NCBI GenBank assembly: GCA_012934845.2 | Contig: WNNJ02000839.1 | Location: 1 to 64,000, forward strand | DNA from: Pomphorhynchus laevis | Taxonomy: Eukaryota > Acanthocephala > Palaeacanthocephala > Echinorhynchida > Pomphorhynchidae | Reading direction: 5' to 3' | Length of the DNA stretch: 64,000 nucleotides | Part shown: positions 13,801 to 28,800 of the stretch, one piece after another | How the letters are laid out: each line of letters opens with the position of its first letter | Position numbering within the stretch: position 1 is the stretch's first letter | Made by a program: the position numbers and the translations under genes | The notes under the pieces: generated by a model | Database searches by the model: none | What the model saw: the letters and a program-made list of their open reading frames with translations, nothing else | What the model was told of the DNA's origin: nothing

Positions 13801-16800
13801 GCATCAACATTATGAAATGCTGTCTCAATGAACTTCGAAAAGGCGACTACAATGATACTGCCATGTTCTAGGCGGACTCCGTAACGAATCTGAACAAACG
13901 TTGAAGAAAAAGAAGAATTTAACTTTTCTTAATAATTTAAAGTTATTTTTTAGCTTTATATAATTCCGTCATTGAATTTTGTCAATGTATTAAAAAAATG
14001 TTTTTAATAATTTCCTATTTAGTTGTAAATAAATGAAAAAACAAAATAAAGTTATCTGTAAGTCGTAATCAATATCATTTTTTACAGCGAATCGTTATTT
14101 AATCCGGCATTCAAAGATGCTTCTTGTAATCTCTTGGATAAAAGGTTGTTCATGCTTCGTAGCAGAACAATCAACAATATAGTTCAAAGAATCGATGAAA
14201 TTCTTGTTGGCGATGAATCTATTAAGACAACAATAAAAATACTTGACAGAATCCGAATATCATTGATTACAGCTTCTCGTGATGTATTTTAATATATGAT
14301 TTAGCTTTTTTTATTCAAAATTGCTACTTAAGCCTCAACAAAGCATCCCAGATGTTCTAATTTGGACATTAATCAACGGAGTTAAAGTATCATATTGTCG
14401 GATTAAAATCGAGGATATATTACTAACTAAATCTGAAGAAGGCAACGGTATTAAATGTGGAAAGATAAGGAACGTAATTTTGCGCCATCCTGTTGAATGT
14501 CAACTTAATGGCAGTGATCATGCGATTGTTAAACTTAGAATGTGGTTTTTTGCAAGTTCGCTTAATCCAAAGCTGACATCCCTTATCAAAGAAAATATAG
14601 AATTGAACGCTTTTGTTAATATTTATGAAAATCAAATTTTAAGAAACAGAAAATGGATTAGTGATGATATCATACCATGGTCAGACAAAGCTATGAAAGT
14701 AAGTAATTTTATTTAACAATTTGTTACCGTGTCTTGGAAATATTTTAAATTGATAGTCTTGCGATAATCCTTCATTAAATTTAATTTTTATATATTAAAT
14801 TTTCTTACATTAATAATTAATAACTTTTGCATTTAAAAATATTTTTTAATCTAAAATTTTTTGATTAAACGTTTTGACACTTTTTATTTAATAAGAAACA
14901 TATTTAAACTTGAATTTTTAAAATACACATTCTGCTCTCAAACCATAAATCAGTATCACGTAATATACAGGTAGGAAAAATATTTATATTTATATTTATA
15001 AACCTACCGCAATCATCACTTAGCATTATTTAACTGTAACTTTTAAAAGATAAATTTATAAATTAATTTATTATTTTATTCTGAAAGAATTGTTTCAACT
15101 TCTATTTTCAAGACAATTCTACAACAAGTTATTTGATTTCATAACACGTTGTATACTGAAAACAACAAAAGGTAAAAAATTAAATCTACAAGTTAAAATA
15201 TTTTATCATAATTTTTATTATGATATTTTATTTAATTTTTTATCATATTTGATAAAAATCGCCAAAACATTTGATTTTTATTTACTAGCCTATACAAATT
15301 AGGGTCTACTTGATTTATGATAAAAATAAATAAATAATATAAATTTTTTCTTGTCAACCACTGGTCCGGATGTCGGGTCGTGGAAGCAGTGTACGAACCA
15401 AACTACTCCAGACATCCCGATCCTGTGCGACATACCAGAGTTCTTTTTCATATATCTCAAGGCGGTCTTCGGTTAGTTTCGAGATTTGATCACTCCACCG
15501 GTATCGAGGTCTATCTCGAGGTCTCTTTTCAGAGAGTCCGGCCTGGCGATCGCTAGACACCCTCAAAATGTGTCCTAGCCAACTCAGCTGACTTTCTTCG
15601 ATGTGGATAAGCAGCGACTTTACTCCTAGTTCATCCCGCATGACCGAATTCCTAATCTTATCTCTAATACTAAGACCGGCCACACCGCGAAGGAACCTTT
15701 ATTAACTAGCCTATACAAAATAGGGTCTACTTGATTTAAGATCCAAATACCTTTATACTAGCTAATATTTAAAATATATAATAAAAAATTAAACGGTTAA
15801 AGTATTATTATATAATTGTAAAGAATATTAAAACATTTATTCTGCAAAAGATTCATAAAGAATTGTATGAAGAAACAATATAAAAAATAAATATTATAAT
15901 ATATATGATATTATAGAATAAAATAAATCATAAGTTCTCCTAAATCTTTTAATTTCTTGCACGTACATAAATCGAAGAAAAACATAATTGTCGCAAGTTG
16001 TAAGGTCATATCGTGAGTGCTTATACAGTGCTAGCAGTTTCCGCTGAAGAGCAACCAGCCACAGCTGTCTAGATACACGTTTATAAACTTTGCTAGGTCG
16101 AATTCGATAGTGACAAGCACCTATTAATGCGGAATTCATTTTATTTATGCTTTGTTCTAGGTTACCGGTGATAAGGCAGTCAATAGCTTGTTATATCTTG
16201 GAATATCTACTTTGGGCAATTATCATATAAAAAATATAATAAAAATTTATTCTGCCATGGATTCGACCTTAATCTACTCATTGCTACAGGATGATCTCAT
16301 TTCATTAGTGTTGCTCTGTAATTACACAACATCGACAGTACTTGATATTTAGTAGACTTTTGAAAAGAAATCGCTAAGCGCACGCTCCTTTATCGGTTAC
16401 CAGCTTCATATCTGGTTACGGTTTTCTAAGCAGTGGCTTCACAAGGTAGCACGTGTGCTGTCGCTTATTCCGTTAAGAATAATGATAATTAAGAATAATG
16501 ATAATAATTAGTTAAAAATAATTAAACACAAAACAAATTAATGAAACAAATTAATTTGTTCGCTCATAAAACAAATTAAATTTTGATTTGATCCGAAAGA
16601 TACATTCATAGTTTATGTAATTAACTAAACATTAATATTCATTAACTAATTAACTAATATTCATTAACTAAACATTAATATTTGTTTAGTTAATTACATA
16701 AACTATGTAATTAACTATATTTGTTTATTTAACTAATTAACTATATTAATTAACTAGTTTACTATATTTGTTTATAAACAAATATAGTAAGCTATTTTTG

Positions 16801-19800
16801 TTTATTTATATTTTATAAAATATAACTCTCCAAAATGTTAATGACTATAATTTTCAAACTCATTTTAGTTACTACTAAATCGGGACTACTTTACATTACC
16901 AGATGTTTTAACTTGGTCTTCGAAATGGGAGATTGATACTTTAAATACTTGGTTAGTATTGGATGATTTCAATTATTTTATTTAATAAAATAATGATACT
17001 TATTGAATAATTATTAAATAAATAATTATTGAATAATTATTGTTATTATAATCATTAATTATTATATTATATCATTCCTCTTCTACTTGACGTTTCGATA
17101 AAATTTATTTTTGTCATTTACATATTAAAATTAATAAATTAATTTATTTACATATTATGTTACTTTTATTTTTGTATTTAATTTAGCCATTTACGCTGAA
17201 GTTGTAGAAATATTAAATATTTCTATAAATATTTTTTATATCGCATTCGTCTAATAGTGTGTTGTAAGTATTCATCTCAAATTTTAAATTGTAAAATAAT
17301 TATATAATAAATATAATTATATTATTATAATTAATATAATAATATCATATACTATTATTATATTAATATTATAATATTCTAGGAAGTATATGAAACATAT
17401 ATTAATCATGAAATGCATAATGTGTCGTATAATACATTTTTAGCCAGAGGTAAATCATGGATAACGAAGGCACATGACTACACCACGTTTCATTCAATAA
17501 ATTTAAATTTTCACAGTGACCATAAACTTTTTCTAGAAGACATACACTCCTAATTGATAATCCATAATTGCTATACCATCGCATTTAATTTATATTATTC
17601 ATTTACGTCCTCTGTCTAAAATTAAATAATTAACGATTTATGTTAATTTGATGCAGTAAATTAATCAGATCAGTTAACCGAGCACCTTCACTATTTGACT
17701 AAATTTATCACTAAATGTAAAGATGAAATAATTTTTCATCTTATAATTATAATTTTTCTTATAATTTTCATCTTGTAATTTTCATCAAAAATTATAGTAG
17801 TTCACAAATAACTGACAAGCAAAATATGTGGGAGTATCAGAGTCGGGAAAAATCTGGAGGACCATGGATGGATCGCAGCAACATTGATTCATCTACAATA
17901 TCATCTGACTACTATATCGATAAAGATCGACATGTTGACGATGACGGTATTTTTTAACTTTTCATTTACAATCAAGACTATGTTGATTGTCAATTATCAT
18001 TCAATTAACAATCAATTATTAGAATATGTTAATTTATGTAGTTATTGTAGTTAATTTTGAATTTTAGTCATCTACTGCTTTCATCGTCAGGATAAATAAA
18101 CTAGATAGATGTTGTGCGCCCCACTAATTAACTACAATAAAATAAAAAATATTTTATTTTGAAATAATTGCATAATTAATTGTAAATGTATTGATTTGTA
18201 GTTATTAAAATAATAACATTTAAATGTTTATTAAATTATAATTCTGAATTAGAAATATAATTTACTTATAATTAAAATTTATATTAGGTTGGTAACTTAT
18301 AATTATAATTTGACAACTCAACAAAATCCGTGACATAATGCCTACGCTAAACGGTTTTCAATAATTTAAGCTGGTTTTCAATAATTCTAAATTGTTATTA
18401 TCTACATAAAGAAATAATTATCTATTTTAAATAATTATATATTGTAATGTTATTGCGGAAAGTGGTGATGCCGTATCTACCATTTCCGTTATCCCCACTA
18501 CAGAACGGGTTGATGTTATATCTACTGTTTCTGTTGTCTCGGTAACGGAACAGCCTAACGTATTATCAACTATCTTACCCGAGAGTGATCTTGTATTTTC
18601 TTCTACTGATAATACCGATGACAATCCAGTAACTATTTTTAATGATAATAACGACTCTGCAGGTGTATCGGTTGAGACCGTCCAAGTTGTAAAACCAATT
18701 AATAATGAATCAATAGAGGGATCATCAATAGAAGATGTATTGTATAGAGATGTATTGTATTTTGTATAAACTTTCCAAATGGTACTAACATTGATAACGT
18801 ACTAACATTTTTAATGGTAGTAACCATTACAAAATGTTTACTCAGCGTTCCGTAATGTTTTTTAAATCAAATCATAAATAAACAACTAAAGAATGGTGAA
18901 CATTTTTTGATAATTTAAAGTTTCTATTTTTCTAAGTTTTCGTTTGCTAAATGTTGGATTACAACATTTATTCTTTAATTTATTTATATAAAAATTAATT
19001 TTAAATAGACATGTTTTTATATTTTTTAAAAAGACAAAAACATGTCTAAAATTAGCAATAAAAAAGCGTTTAATTCCCAATGATCGACCATAGATTTCTC
19101 AAAGAAGCTAAAACTTCAAACAAGATGTGTCTTTTTAATTCTACAATTGCATCCGGGTAAACAATTTGCTTACGTATTTCGATATTAACAAAATTCGTCT
19201 TGTAAATTCAAAATCACCCAGAAGCAGTAAAGAAACAGATTAAGAAATTTATTAACGAAATAAATTTCTTTTATTTAAGAAATTTACTTCACTTAATGAT
19301 ATATTTAAAAATATTTATAAATTAACATTTAATTAAATAAAAAGTTGTATTGAATAATATTTTATAAAATTTTAGATATTTCATTAGAAACGCTCAAACT
19401 TTTATTAATATATAAACATATATTGTTTCAGTAAATACTAAGTTTTTCTGTTGCTAGAGTAATTTATTCATATAAGTCTCTATTAGGGTTTGAAAATTTG
19501 TTTTATTTTGTAAGGTAATTTATGCCTTAATGCTTATTATTTTGCTGATTAATCACTAATGATACAAGCAACTATTTTATTTGTTAAGAAAATATATATT
19601 AGATTATATTAAACTATTAGTTCATATTTAAAAAAAACTTTATATAAAACTAATATAAAATATTAGTTTATAATATAATATTAGATTATATTTATATTAG
19701 TTAAATATATTAGTTTTTATAATATTAATTATTTAATAATTAATATTTTTATTATTAATTGATAAATATATTTTTGCATAAAAACGTATTTATTTTTATT

Positions 19801-22800
19801 TTAGGATGGGAATATGCTGATAAACGAGATGGAATTTGGGTACCTGCATGCAAATTTCACCATCTTCACCGTAGGAGAATTCTCGTTACTTCTGTGAGGC
19901 TTTAACATTCTTTTTCTACAAGTTATTATTTTTTGTTTTTAAGTTTTGTCGTGTGACACTTTGAGAGCAGATATTTTTTTACTAAATTCAACAAAATGTA
20001 ATACTTCTTGTTTAGATAAAGCAGGCGGCTGAGGAAAGTGGAGGTTGGATGTACTCATCAAATCGAAATGGGCCTTATCACAGTAAGATGTGGAATGATG
20101 ACACAATGCGTACTTTATCGTGGATTCGTTATATAAAGCCAAAGGACACTATCAAAACCGAATTATTAACCTATACACCTGTTTTATTTAAAATTGAGGT
20201 AGAGTGGTTTTCGGTTACTGTTATGTGAAAAATTTGAGTACAATGTTTGAGTTTACTTTACCTACTACTTTACTCAATAGTTAAAAATACTTGGAAAACG
20301 TTTTTATAAAATTGTATTTTTGATAAATTGTATTTAAAGATTAAGTTGTATTCGTTATCTTCAATTTTATTTACAAATGAAGTAAATAATTAATAATTAT
20401 TAAATTGAAATAAATAACACCATTGCGAGTGATATCAAATTTTTATGACTATTCTTTCGAATACCAATTCATATGGTTGAGGTAGGCATATGAATATTAA
20501 TTAAGGTATCGATATGAATACCAATTTGGGTTTTAAATAGTTGATATTGATTTATTATTGATAAATAATTATTGGATCTGGATCAAAGGAATGACGTAAT
20601 TATTTTTGATATTTCACTAACTACTGTTAGAATCTTCAGAAAATTACAATGTTTTTTTTTAAATGTACATGTTTATATAAAGTTTAAACCTTTTTTATTG
20701 TAATTTTCTGAAGATGCTACAAGTAGTTAGCGAAATATCAAAAATAATTACGTCATTCCTTTGATCCAGATCCAATAATTATTTACCAATTGAGGTATTC
20801 ATATCGCATACTTTATCAATTTTATCAAAAGATTATTATAAGGATAGTCGTGTTAAAATAATCCTTGTAGATTTCATTAATGGCTTTCTTATATGTCTAT
20901 AGCAAATATATGTTGGTTATTGACCTAATGGCTATCTACAAGGAAAATCTGGGACAAAGTGTTTGTAAAATTATTCTATATTTAAGCAAATGTTTATCAT
21001 GTTATTAAATTTTAACCTTCTTATTTTAAGAAAACAAAATTAAAATAATTTCTATTTTTTTAAATTAGATTAATACAATCTAATTGTTGTTTAAATCACG
21101 GCATGTTGTTTAAATCAGGCATGCTTTTGCATTTTAAAAACGACACAAACATGTCTAAAATTAAAAGTAAAAATGCGTTGAATGCTGAATTAAATTTTAT
21201 TAATTATAATTTTACCATTACCTATTGTTAATGTTATATTTAAATAAAACGTTGAATTTATAAAATCTTAGATATTTCATTTTTATCTGTAATGAATTTA
21301 GAAAAGTTTTGCGAATGTAAGACAATTTTAATAACTTATATTTGATAATGTTTATCTGCAGCATGTATTTATTGTTTATCGTTTATTTATTATTTTATTA
21401 TTCATCTATTTGTGAATAAATAGAATATTAATATAATATTGATATATTAATGAAATAAAAGTTGGCATATGAATCTGAAGGAAATATTTGCATCCAAATT
21501 ACCATTTTACACTTAAAATGTTTTGATTAGCAATAAAATGATTATCGACCGGATTAAGGCTTTAACCTTTTCCTACTAATATTTCGAATACTACGAATAT
21601 ATTCGTTTAACTAAATATTTTAGTTCTTTTACGAGATTATTCAAATTATACAAAATTCTTTTGAATTGTTTATATTAAACTTTAATTGAAAATATTCTTT
21701 ACTACTAATTTGCGATCTTTAGGATAAAATTAAAGGTAAATTCAATATTGTGACTTCTGATAGCTGCTTAGTTCGCAAGGGTAAATCATGTGTGCATGTG
21801 TTAAGGTCTAATAAATTTAATTTGTTTTAGATTCTTTTCTGTACACAGTAATCGCTCATATATATCAAATCAGATTCTCGATTAAAATAAAATCCAGTTT
21901 TACTAAACGTATATTTACATGATTTTTCAATTTCGTAAAATGAAATTTTAGAATTTTATATCAGAGTGTCATGTTTGGGCAATAGTCAAAGTTCATGTTT
22001 AGTTGACAGAAACAGTGAAGATCCTGTCGACGAAACGATTGTAGTTCCTGGCTTACACGTATGTGAGGATTTCGAAGAAACTTGTTTATGTCCAAGTCAG
22101 ATAGTATTTGAACTGTATAATCAATCGAATGAGGTCAGTTTGACTGCTATGCCTAAAATGTAAATTATGATATTTTTTCAAAATTTTTGGATTATGAAAT
22201 GTAATAAGGTAATTTTTACTTTAAAAAATGTATTAAATATAATTTGAAATTATTTTATTTTATTAAAATTATTTCAATTCTTTTATTGAGTATCTAAATC
22301 TTAATTTTTATTTATTGCTTATTTTTTGACAGTTAAAGTTTATTTTCTAAGTCGGACAATTCATTAAAGACTATTACATGAGTCTTATAAGTCTTGAATA
22401 CTTTTATACTTTTATAACATATATATGTTATAATAACTATAACACATGTCTAACAAAAATTAAACCATCGAGTAAATATAAGTATATGGATAAAATTGAA
22501 TTAATAGAATCCTTAGATATTTTAATGAATCAAAATTATTTAAAAGTATATATTTTGACAAATAAAAGGTATTCAAAATACGAATACCACTTACGAATTT
22601 AGAATTTAGTACGGATTTCAATTTACAAATTTTAGTACGGATTTAGATAAAAATTTAGATTATAAATGAAACGCTAGAAAAAATTAATCAATCAAAATTA
22701 ATAAATTAACGTTACAATTGTATTAATATTTTACAAATAATATTTAGTAAATATTATTTAGTAAATGCAATTTGAGTAATGTTTAGTATTTCGACAATAT

Positions 22801-25800
22801 AATTTTTTACCTAAAACACAATTAAATATTATTTTATATTAGATGGATAATTACGAAAGCCAAAATTAACGCTTTTGTATGTAAGAAAACATGTGATTAT
22901 ATTAAGATGATATGAAGATGGTATTTCCAAACTCGTTTATTGATATAATTGCACTCAGTATTCGCTCTTAGTAAGCTCAAATTGAATATCACACGCGTAA
23001 TATTATTATTCATGAAAGATTCAAGTAAAGATTTACGTCTAGACCTGATTTATTTTCAAGAAATTGTAAATACTTAAACTTTAAATACATATTGTATATA
23101 TACTTGAAATTACTGTTTAATTTAATAAGGCATTTATAATGTGCCGTTTATTTGTGACCAAGAAAATGATTGCACTCAATGTTATTCTCATTTATGGATA
23201 CATTGCAAGAAATTGTCTTGCACAATGTAAAAGTCACATAAAACGGTCATTTATCTGAAACATCAATGACACTGTCATTTACAAAACATGATAAAACATT
23301 ATAAATACAAATAAATTTTGTAATAACTTAATAGTTGTTTTAATTATGCTGCTGACATTAAAAGGTAATGGAAATTTATGAATCTGATATTAACATACTA
23401 ATCTTACAGCTTGTGAGTCATTAAAAAAGCATTAAAATACAATTTTAACATTTTAAATTTCATTTTAGATTTGCTTTTTATAAAATATATTAAATTTCAT
23501 TCCAAAGTTTATTGATTTAAAATTACAAATTTGATTACAAATATTCTCAGAGAAAATTTAAAGTATTTTTTGTTGTTTTGATTGTTTAAAACGTTTATTT
23601 ATGTAATTCTAATTGCAAAATCTAATTAATTTTTTATAGAAATAAACTTTTAAATCAACCGAACTTATTTGTTTGAATTTTGTTTTGAACCTAGCTAGTT
23701 GCTCGAGCTCTACCTAAACTGACTGTACGTAAACATGATGGAGAGAATAAGCATAGCAAATTTAATTGGATACCACTAATTAAACATGATGGAAGCAATT
23801 TTGCTGAATTACTAGGAAAAATCGAAATGATTCAGGTTTAATTGATTTAATTGATTAAATTTTAAGATAAAATATTCCAATTCAATAACAGATTCCATTC
23901 GAGGGATTCCAATGTGACGGCATTGAACGGAATTCCGACAATACGAAGTATGTTATACCGAATGCATTGAAACCGGAATTGCAATATGTACAAATAACGG
24001 TAAATATATTGTTTAGTTTTATATATAATATATTGATATATTAAATATTTTCTAAATATATTGATAAGTTTATACAAAACCAAGTTATTACAATTTGGCT
24101 AATAATTTATCACTTACCAGTTAAACCAAAACGTGAAACAACTGATGTTTAGCAACGGCTGATACATTTAACTTAAATAATATTTGGTTATTGAAATATT
24201 AAACGCTTCCTTTATATCGGCTAAAAATCCCCTTTCAAATATTAAATTAATCAATTTTTAAGTCTGTTTTATTACAGTTAAATCTAAATTTGTATAATAT
24301 TAATAGTTTAAATTTATTGATAAGTTTATTTATTTGTTTATAATTTATTTGTTTATTTTATTTGTTTATTTATTTGTTTGTTTATAATTTATTTAAATTT
24401 ATTATTAATTGATAAGTTTATACAAAACCAAGTTATTACAATTTGGCTAATAATTTATCACTTACCAGTTAAACCAAAACGTGAAACAACTGATGTTTAG
24501 CAACGGCTGATACAATTAACTTAAATAAAAAATATGCACATTTGATTCGTTGTTAATTCAAAAAATACATCAAATAGATCTTTTGTTAATTTGTATATTG
24601 AAAATTTGTCATTTTAAGAAAAAATATTGTAATTTAATTATTCTTAAGTACACGTGTCTTTTTAACAGTTATGCCAATTAAATATTTTTATAGTAACAGC
24701 GACGAAGAAATCGAAAAAACGGAAACTAGTACCATTTCGAACTAGTACTTCCCACGGATTCCTCTTGACTCTAATAAACAATTTTATATTTTGATTTTAT
24801 TGCAAATAATTCCATTATAATTTTTTAATTAATTGAATTGATGATTCAATTAATTGAATTGTCAAATTGATAAAACATATTATGAGTCTATACAGTAATT
24901 CTCAAATCAAGTAGTGGAGATATTATAAATATTATAATATTTATAATATTATAAAAATTACTATTCGAATTTTATATATATATTAAATTAATTAAATTTC
25001 ATTTATAACTAATAAATCAATGAGTAAACAATCGATTTATGAACCAGTACTAATTTCGATTAACTTAAAATATTTTCTTAATAAAATATTTGGTTATTGA
25101 AATATTAAACGCTTCCGTTATATCAGCTAAAAATCCCCTTTCAAATATTTAATTAATCAATTTTTAAGTTTATTACAGCTAAATCTAAATTTGTATAATA
25201 GTTTAAATTCATTTTTAATAATATTTTGTTGATTTGTATTCTGTAAAGTTAAAATTTTAATAATATTTTGTTGTTTTATAATTCTTTATTATAAGAAATT
25301 AAGTCATCAAACTTGCTTGGAAATGGGCATAAAATAATAATGTCGTATAAACATACATTATTTTTAGTATTTCTGACATGGGTTATATTACCGGGTAAAT
25401 AAAGTTCCATGGTCAATAATAACTTGTCAGTTCAGATTAGATAACTGATGAATTTATTAAGTCTGATTGAATGCATATTTAAGAAAAAAGATTTAAAAGA
25501 AAAACAGTTATGACATCTTAATAAGATCTACTTTGTATAGGTATAATTCCGCAAAAGATAACAATTAAATACTTATTTTTTTTTAACAACAAAATGTTTA
25601 TTTATTTCCAACGACATTATCTCTACAATAATAATATCATCAATACAATTATATTACAATTATATCACCACTCTACAGTGTGATAGTTCGCAGGTCGGTT
25701 TCTTGCTGATCTGGGACCGCGAATGCACATTGAAATGCATCTTGCATGTTGCAGGCTTATCTTCTCCCGTATCCGAGTCAATTCTTGTGCGTAGATAGAT

Positions 25801-28800
25801 TCCTTCTTGACGGCCAGTTTTCTGGATAATCTTTTTATCATTGTAGATGCCGATTTGCTCTCACCTCCTAAACTTGAATATACAATAGGGGCGAAATTTG
25901 CGCGTTCTATAATATCCACCCGTTCTTGGTATTTCGAGCATTTCCGTTGTTCGTGATACTCGAAGCTTGGTGTGGTTTCCCTGGTAAGATTTGACGGAGC
26001 GAACACGTTAAAAACGCAAATGTCGAAGAAAGCTCGCTCCGAGCGTCCACCATAGAAACCACGGCAAGATATATCCAGTCGTGCTTCACGATCAGTCGTC
26101 GTTGATCTTCTCTCAAAGTGAATGCTTGGATCCACTGATCTGAGTAGCGGTTCGATTTCAACGCCGTCACATATTTGGGTGAGCGATTTTGCGAGAATAT
26201 CGCGGGTTGCGTCGTGTCTTATCGACGGATGACCGCCATTGGGGCAGGAAAGGCAATGTGCCAGTGAGGTCGACGAACCACATGGGCAAAGGGAGGGGGC
26301 ATCTTTGGTTAGAGTGTTGTACCGTGCGGCAACAGCATCACGAAATGTTGTATTGTCTATTCGAGTTTGTGACTCTCTTGTGGGGAACGCAGAAAGCCAG
26401 GAAGATGCGCCTTTTATCATTGTGTGTTGAATAATCCGTCTCTTTATGATATCATATGTAGGAAGTTGGGCTAGCAAAGAGGCCTTGTATTGTGTTTTCT
26501 TCCGCCTGTGAACTTCGTTGGCTCGGAAATCTTGCTCTAGTTTAAGTTCCATTCCTTGTAATCCATTTAAATAAGGTTCACATAGATGTCCAGAATTTTC
26601 ACATTCAACGCCAGCACTCATATATGGATCGATGATGCCGAGGCCACCACAATGTAGGGGTAAAGAGATGAGAGGCCATAGCGATCCATCCGAATCATCG
26701 AGGCCGAATATGTTGTCCGAGGAGGATCTGATGGATTCCCGCAACGGGGCAAACCAATCTGATGAGCATTGAGTTGTTCTTTGCGTGTGAAACCACTTGT
26801 GCTGTAACGCTTTAGTGAAACAGGCATATGCTATCTGCAGATCTAAAATTCCCACATCGGCTAATCGTTCGACCAAGTTGCAAAACTTGTCTACTTTTGA
26901 TTCTACGACCTCGTATACGTATTTGTCTACTCCAATGGGTGCGCCTAGTATCACAATTCCGTCCGTTCGGACTTCTACATTTGTTCCGTTAAATTGTTGG
27001 CATGTGTTAGCTTCTTCCATTGTTGGCGTAAATATTGAACATTTCTGGGGATTTACGTGAAATCCAAACGCTGGGCCAATTTTACACAGTAGATCGTATG
27101 CAGCTCTGATTTGGATAGGAGAACCAATCAAGTTGCCGTCATCGGCGTACCAAAGTTGCCGAACTTGAGGGAACTTTGTGGAAATGTGATGTATTATTGG
27201 CAGTGTGGCGATCGCAAATGCGGGCATGGCTAGGACGTCACCTTGTGTAAATCCTTCTTGTGATTTAACGAATTCGCCTCCGACAGATAGATTAGAAGGG
27301 TGGTCGTAAAAATTATGCATGACTATAGAAAGCGACGGACATATTCGATCAATATTGCAAAGGGCCGCCTCTCTATTAATTCTGTTAAATGCGTTGTCGG
27401 CATCAATTGATAGAAGAATATGATTCGGATTGTTTGTAAGTTCATTGCGGATGGCTCGTGTAACGCATTCCACGCCAGCTCGTTGGCCTGCACACATTTG
27501 ACTTCTTCCACATACCTGCTGTATGTCTTCCGAGACCATGGATAATATAGCCTTCGTCATTATTCTTCTGCTAACATCACAGATTCCTATTGGTCGAATT
27601 CCAGTTTTCTTTGTTAATGCGATTAGCCTGCATGATGTTAGAGCCTGTGTAATGTCCATTGGTATGCGCTCTGTCGCTAATGCTCTTGTGAATGAGGCTA
27701 TGGCCTCAGCAAGTTCATCTGATTCTCTCCCGAATTTTGAGAGCATATGTGTCCAGGACTGTGCGTCAATTCCTGAGGGACCTGCTCCACCTGTGACACG
27801 TTTGGCCATACAGACTATTAGTTTCTTGTCTATGGAGTCAAAAACCACGGGATGAAAGCTATGTGGCGGGATAACATGATTCCAGTCAAGAGCATTACTG
27901 TTTAATTTTGCTGCAATGGGATGTTTGTCGAGGAGTAGCTCTCGAACGGTCGTAGGACCGATCATGTCATCAGGATTTAGTGGGGTTCCGGTTGTTGCAT
28001 CTGTGTCTAGCAAATGCATCGCTCCATTTAATCTTCCACTCACTACCAGACTGGTGAAATTCCTGCGCCAATCGCGTGATGTACTGTTTGGTCTTTTACG
28101 TCGACTGAATTCTTGCAAGATATACGCTTCCGTGTAAAGAGATGTAAACTCGTTTTTTAGCCAAAGGTCTAATCTTCGAGACAGTATTACTTTGAGGGTC
28201 TTATGGGAGGTGCGAATATCTCGTTGGAGAATCAAATGTCCGATTACAATGGCTTTTGTAAAAGATTCCTGTTGAGACCAAGATTCCCTATATATACGGG
28301 CAAGTTCTATTATAAAACGTTTCGACTCCGCACACCTAGGTAATCTGAAGAGATTTGGCTTCCAGTGAACCACTTGCTCAAAGATGTCGGTAATCGAGAG
28401 TGTGATTGGAGTTTTGTCTGTTTCTCCCGTAGCTTTCTGGATTTGTGTCTGGTCGGCTCCTGACCTTACGGTGCCGCTTATTGGGCAGCTGAGGATCTTG
28501 TTTCCGCAATTGGGAGCCCGGCAGTTACTGCATTTTGTATCGGTCTTTGCGCATCGGCATCCTTTACATTTCGCTGCCGGTCCATTGCACGTGCAGCAAG
28601 GAGTTACCGAAGAGGGTTTCCCTCTAACCATGCCGATTGTATTATCTCTGATTGTTGCGGCGGACTCGTTGATATTCCGTCTGCTAGACAGAGCCCCTGT
28701 ATCCCGGGATGATCGCGTTTGTATAGACGAAGTTTCTCGGGAATGGGCAGTAGATACACACTTCCCTTTGTAGAGAAACCAGAGCCCTTATACCCTGGGA

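Noticed and set aside
17402-17584. - strand ORF of 60 codons
   Set aside because: It is antisense to ferlin exon 6, whose + strand reading matches the family.
21721-21778. Candidate exon for the first half of ferlin C2D
   Set aside because: It has AG and GT borders and reads [10 protein letters not shown], but the phase does not join the next exon in the ferlin frame and the similarity is too weak.
27523-27855. + strand ORFs of 60-130 codons within 25.7-28.8 kb
   Set aside because: They are antisense shadows of the 988-codon LINE ORF.
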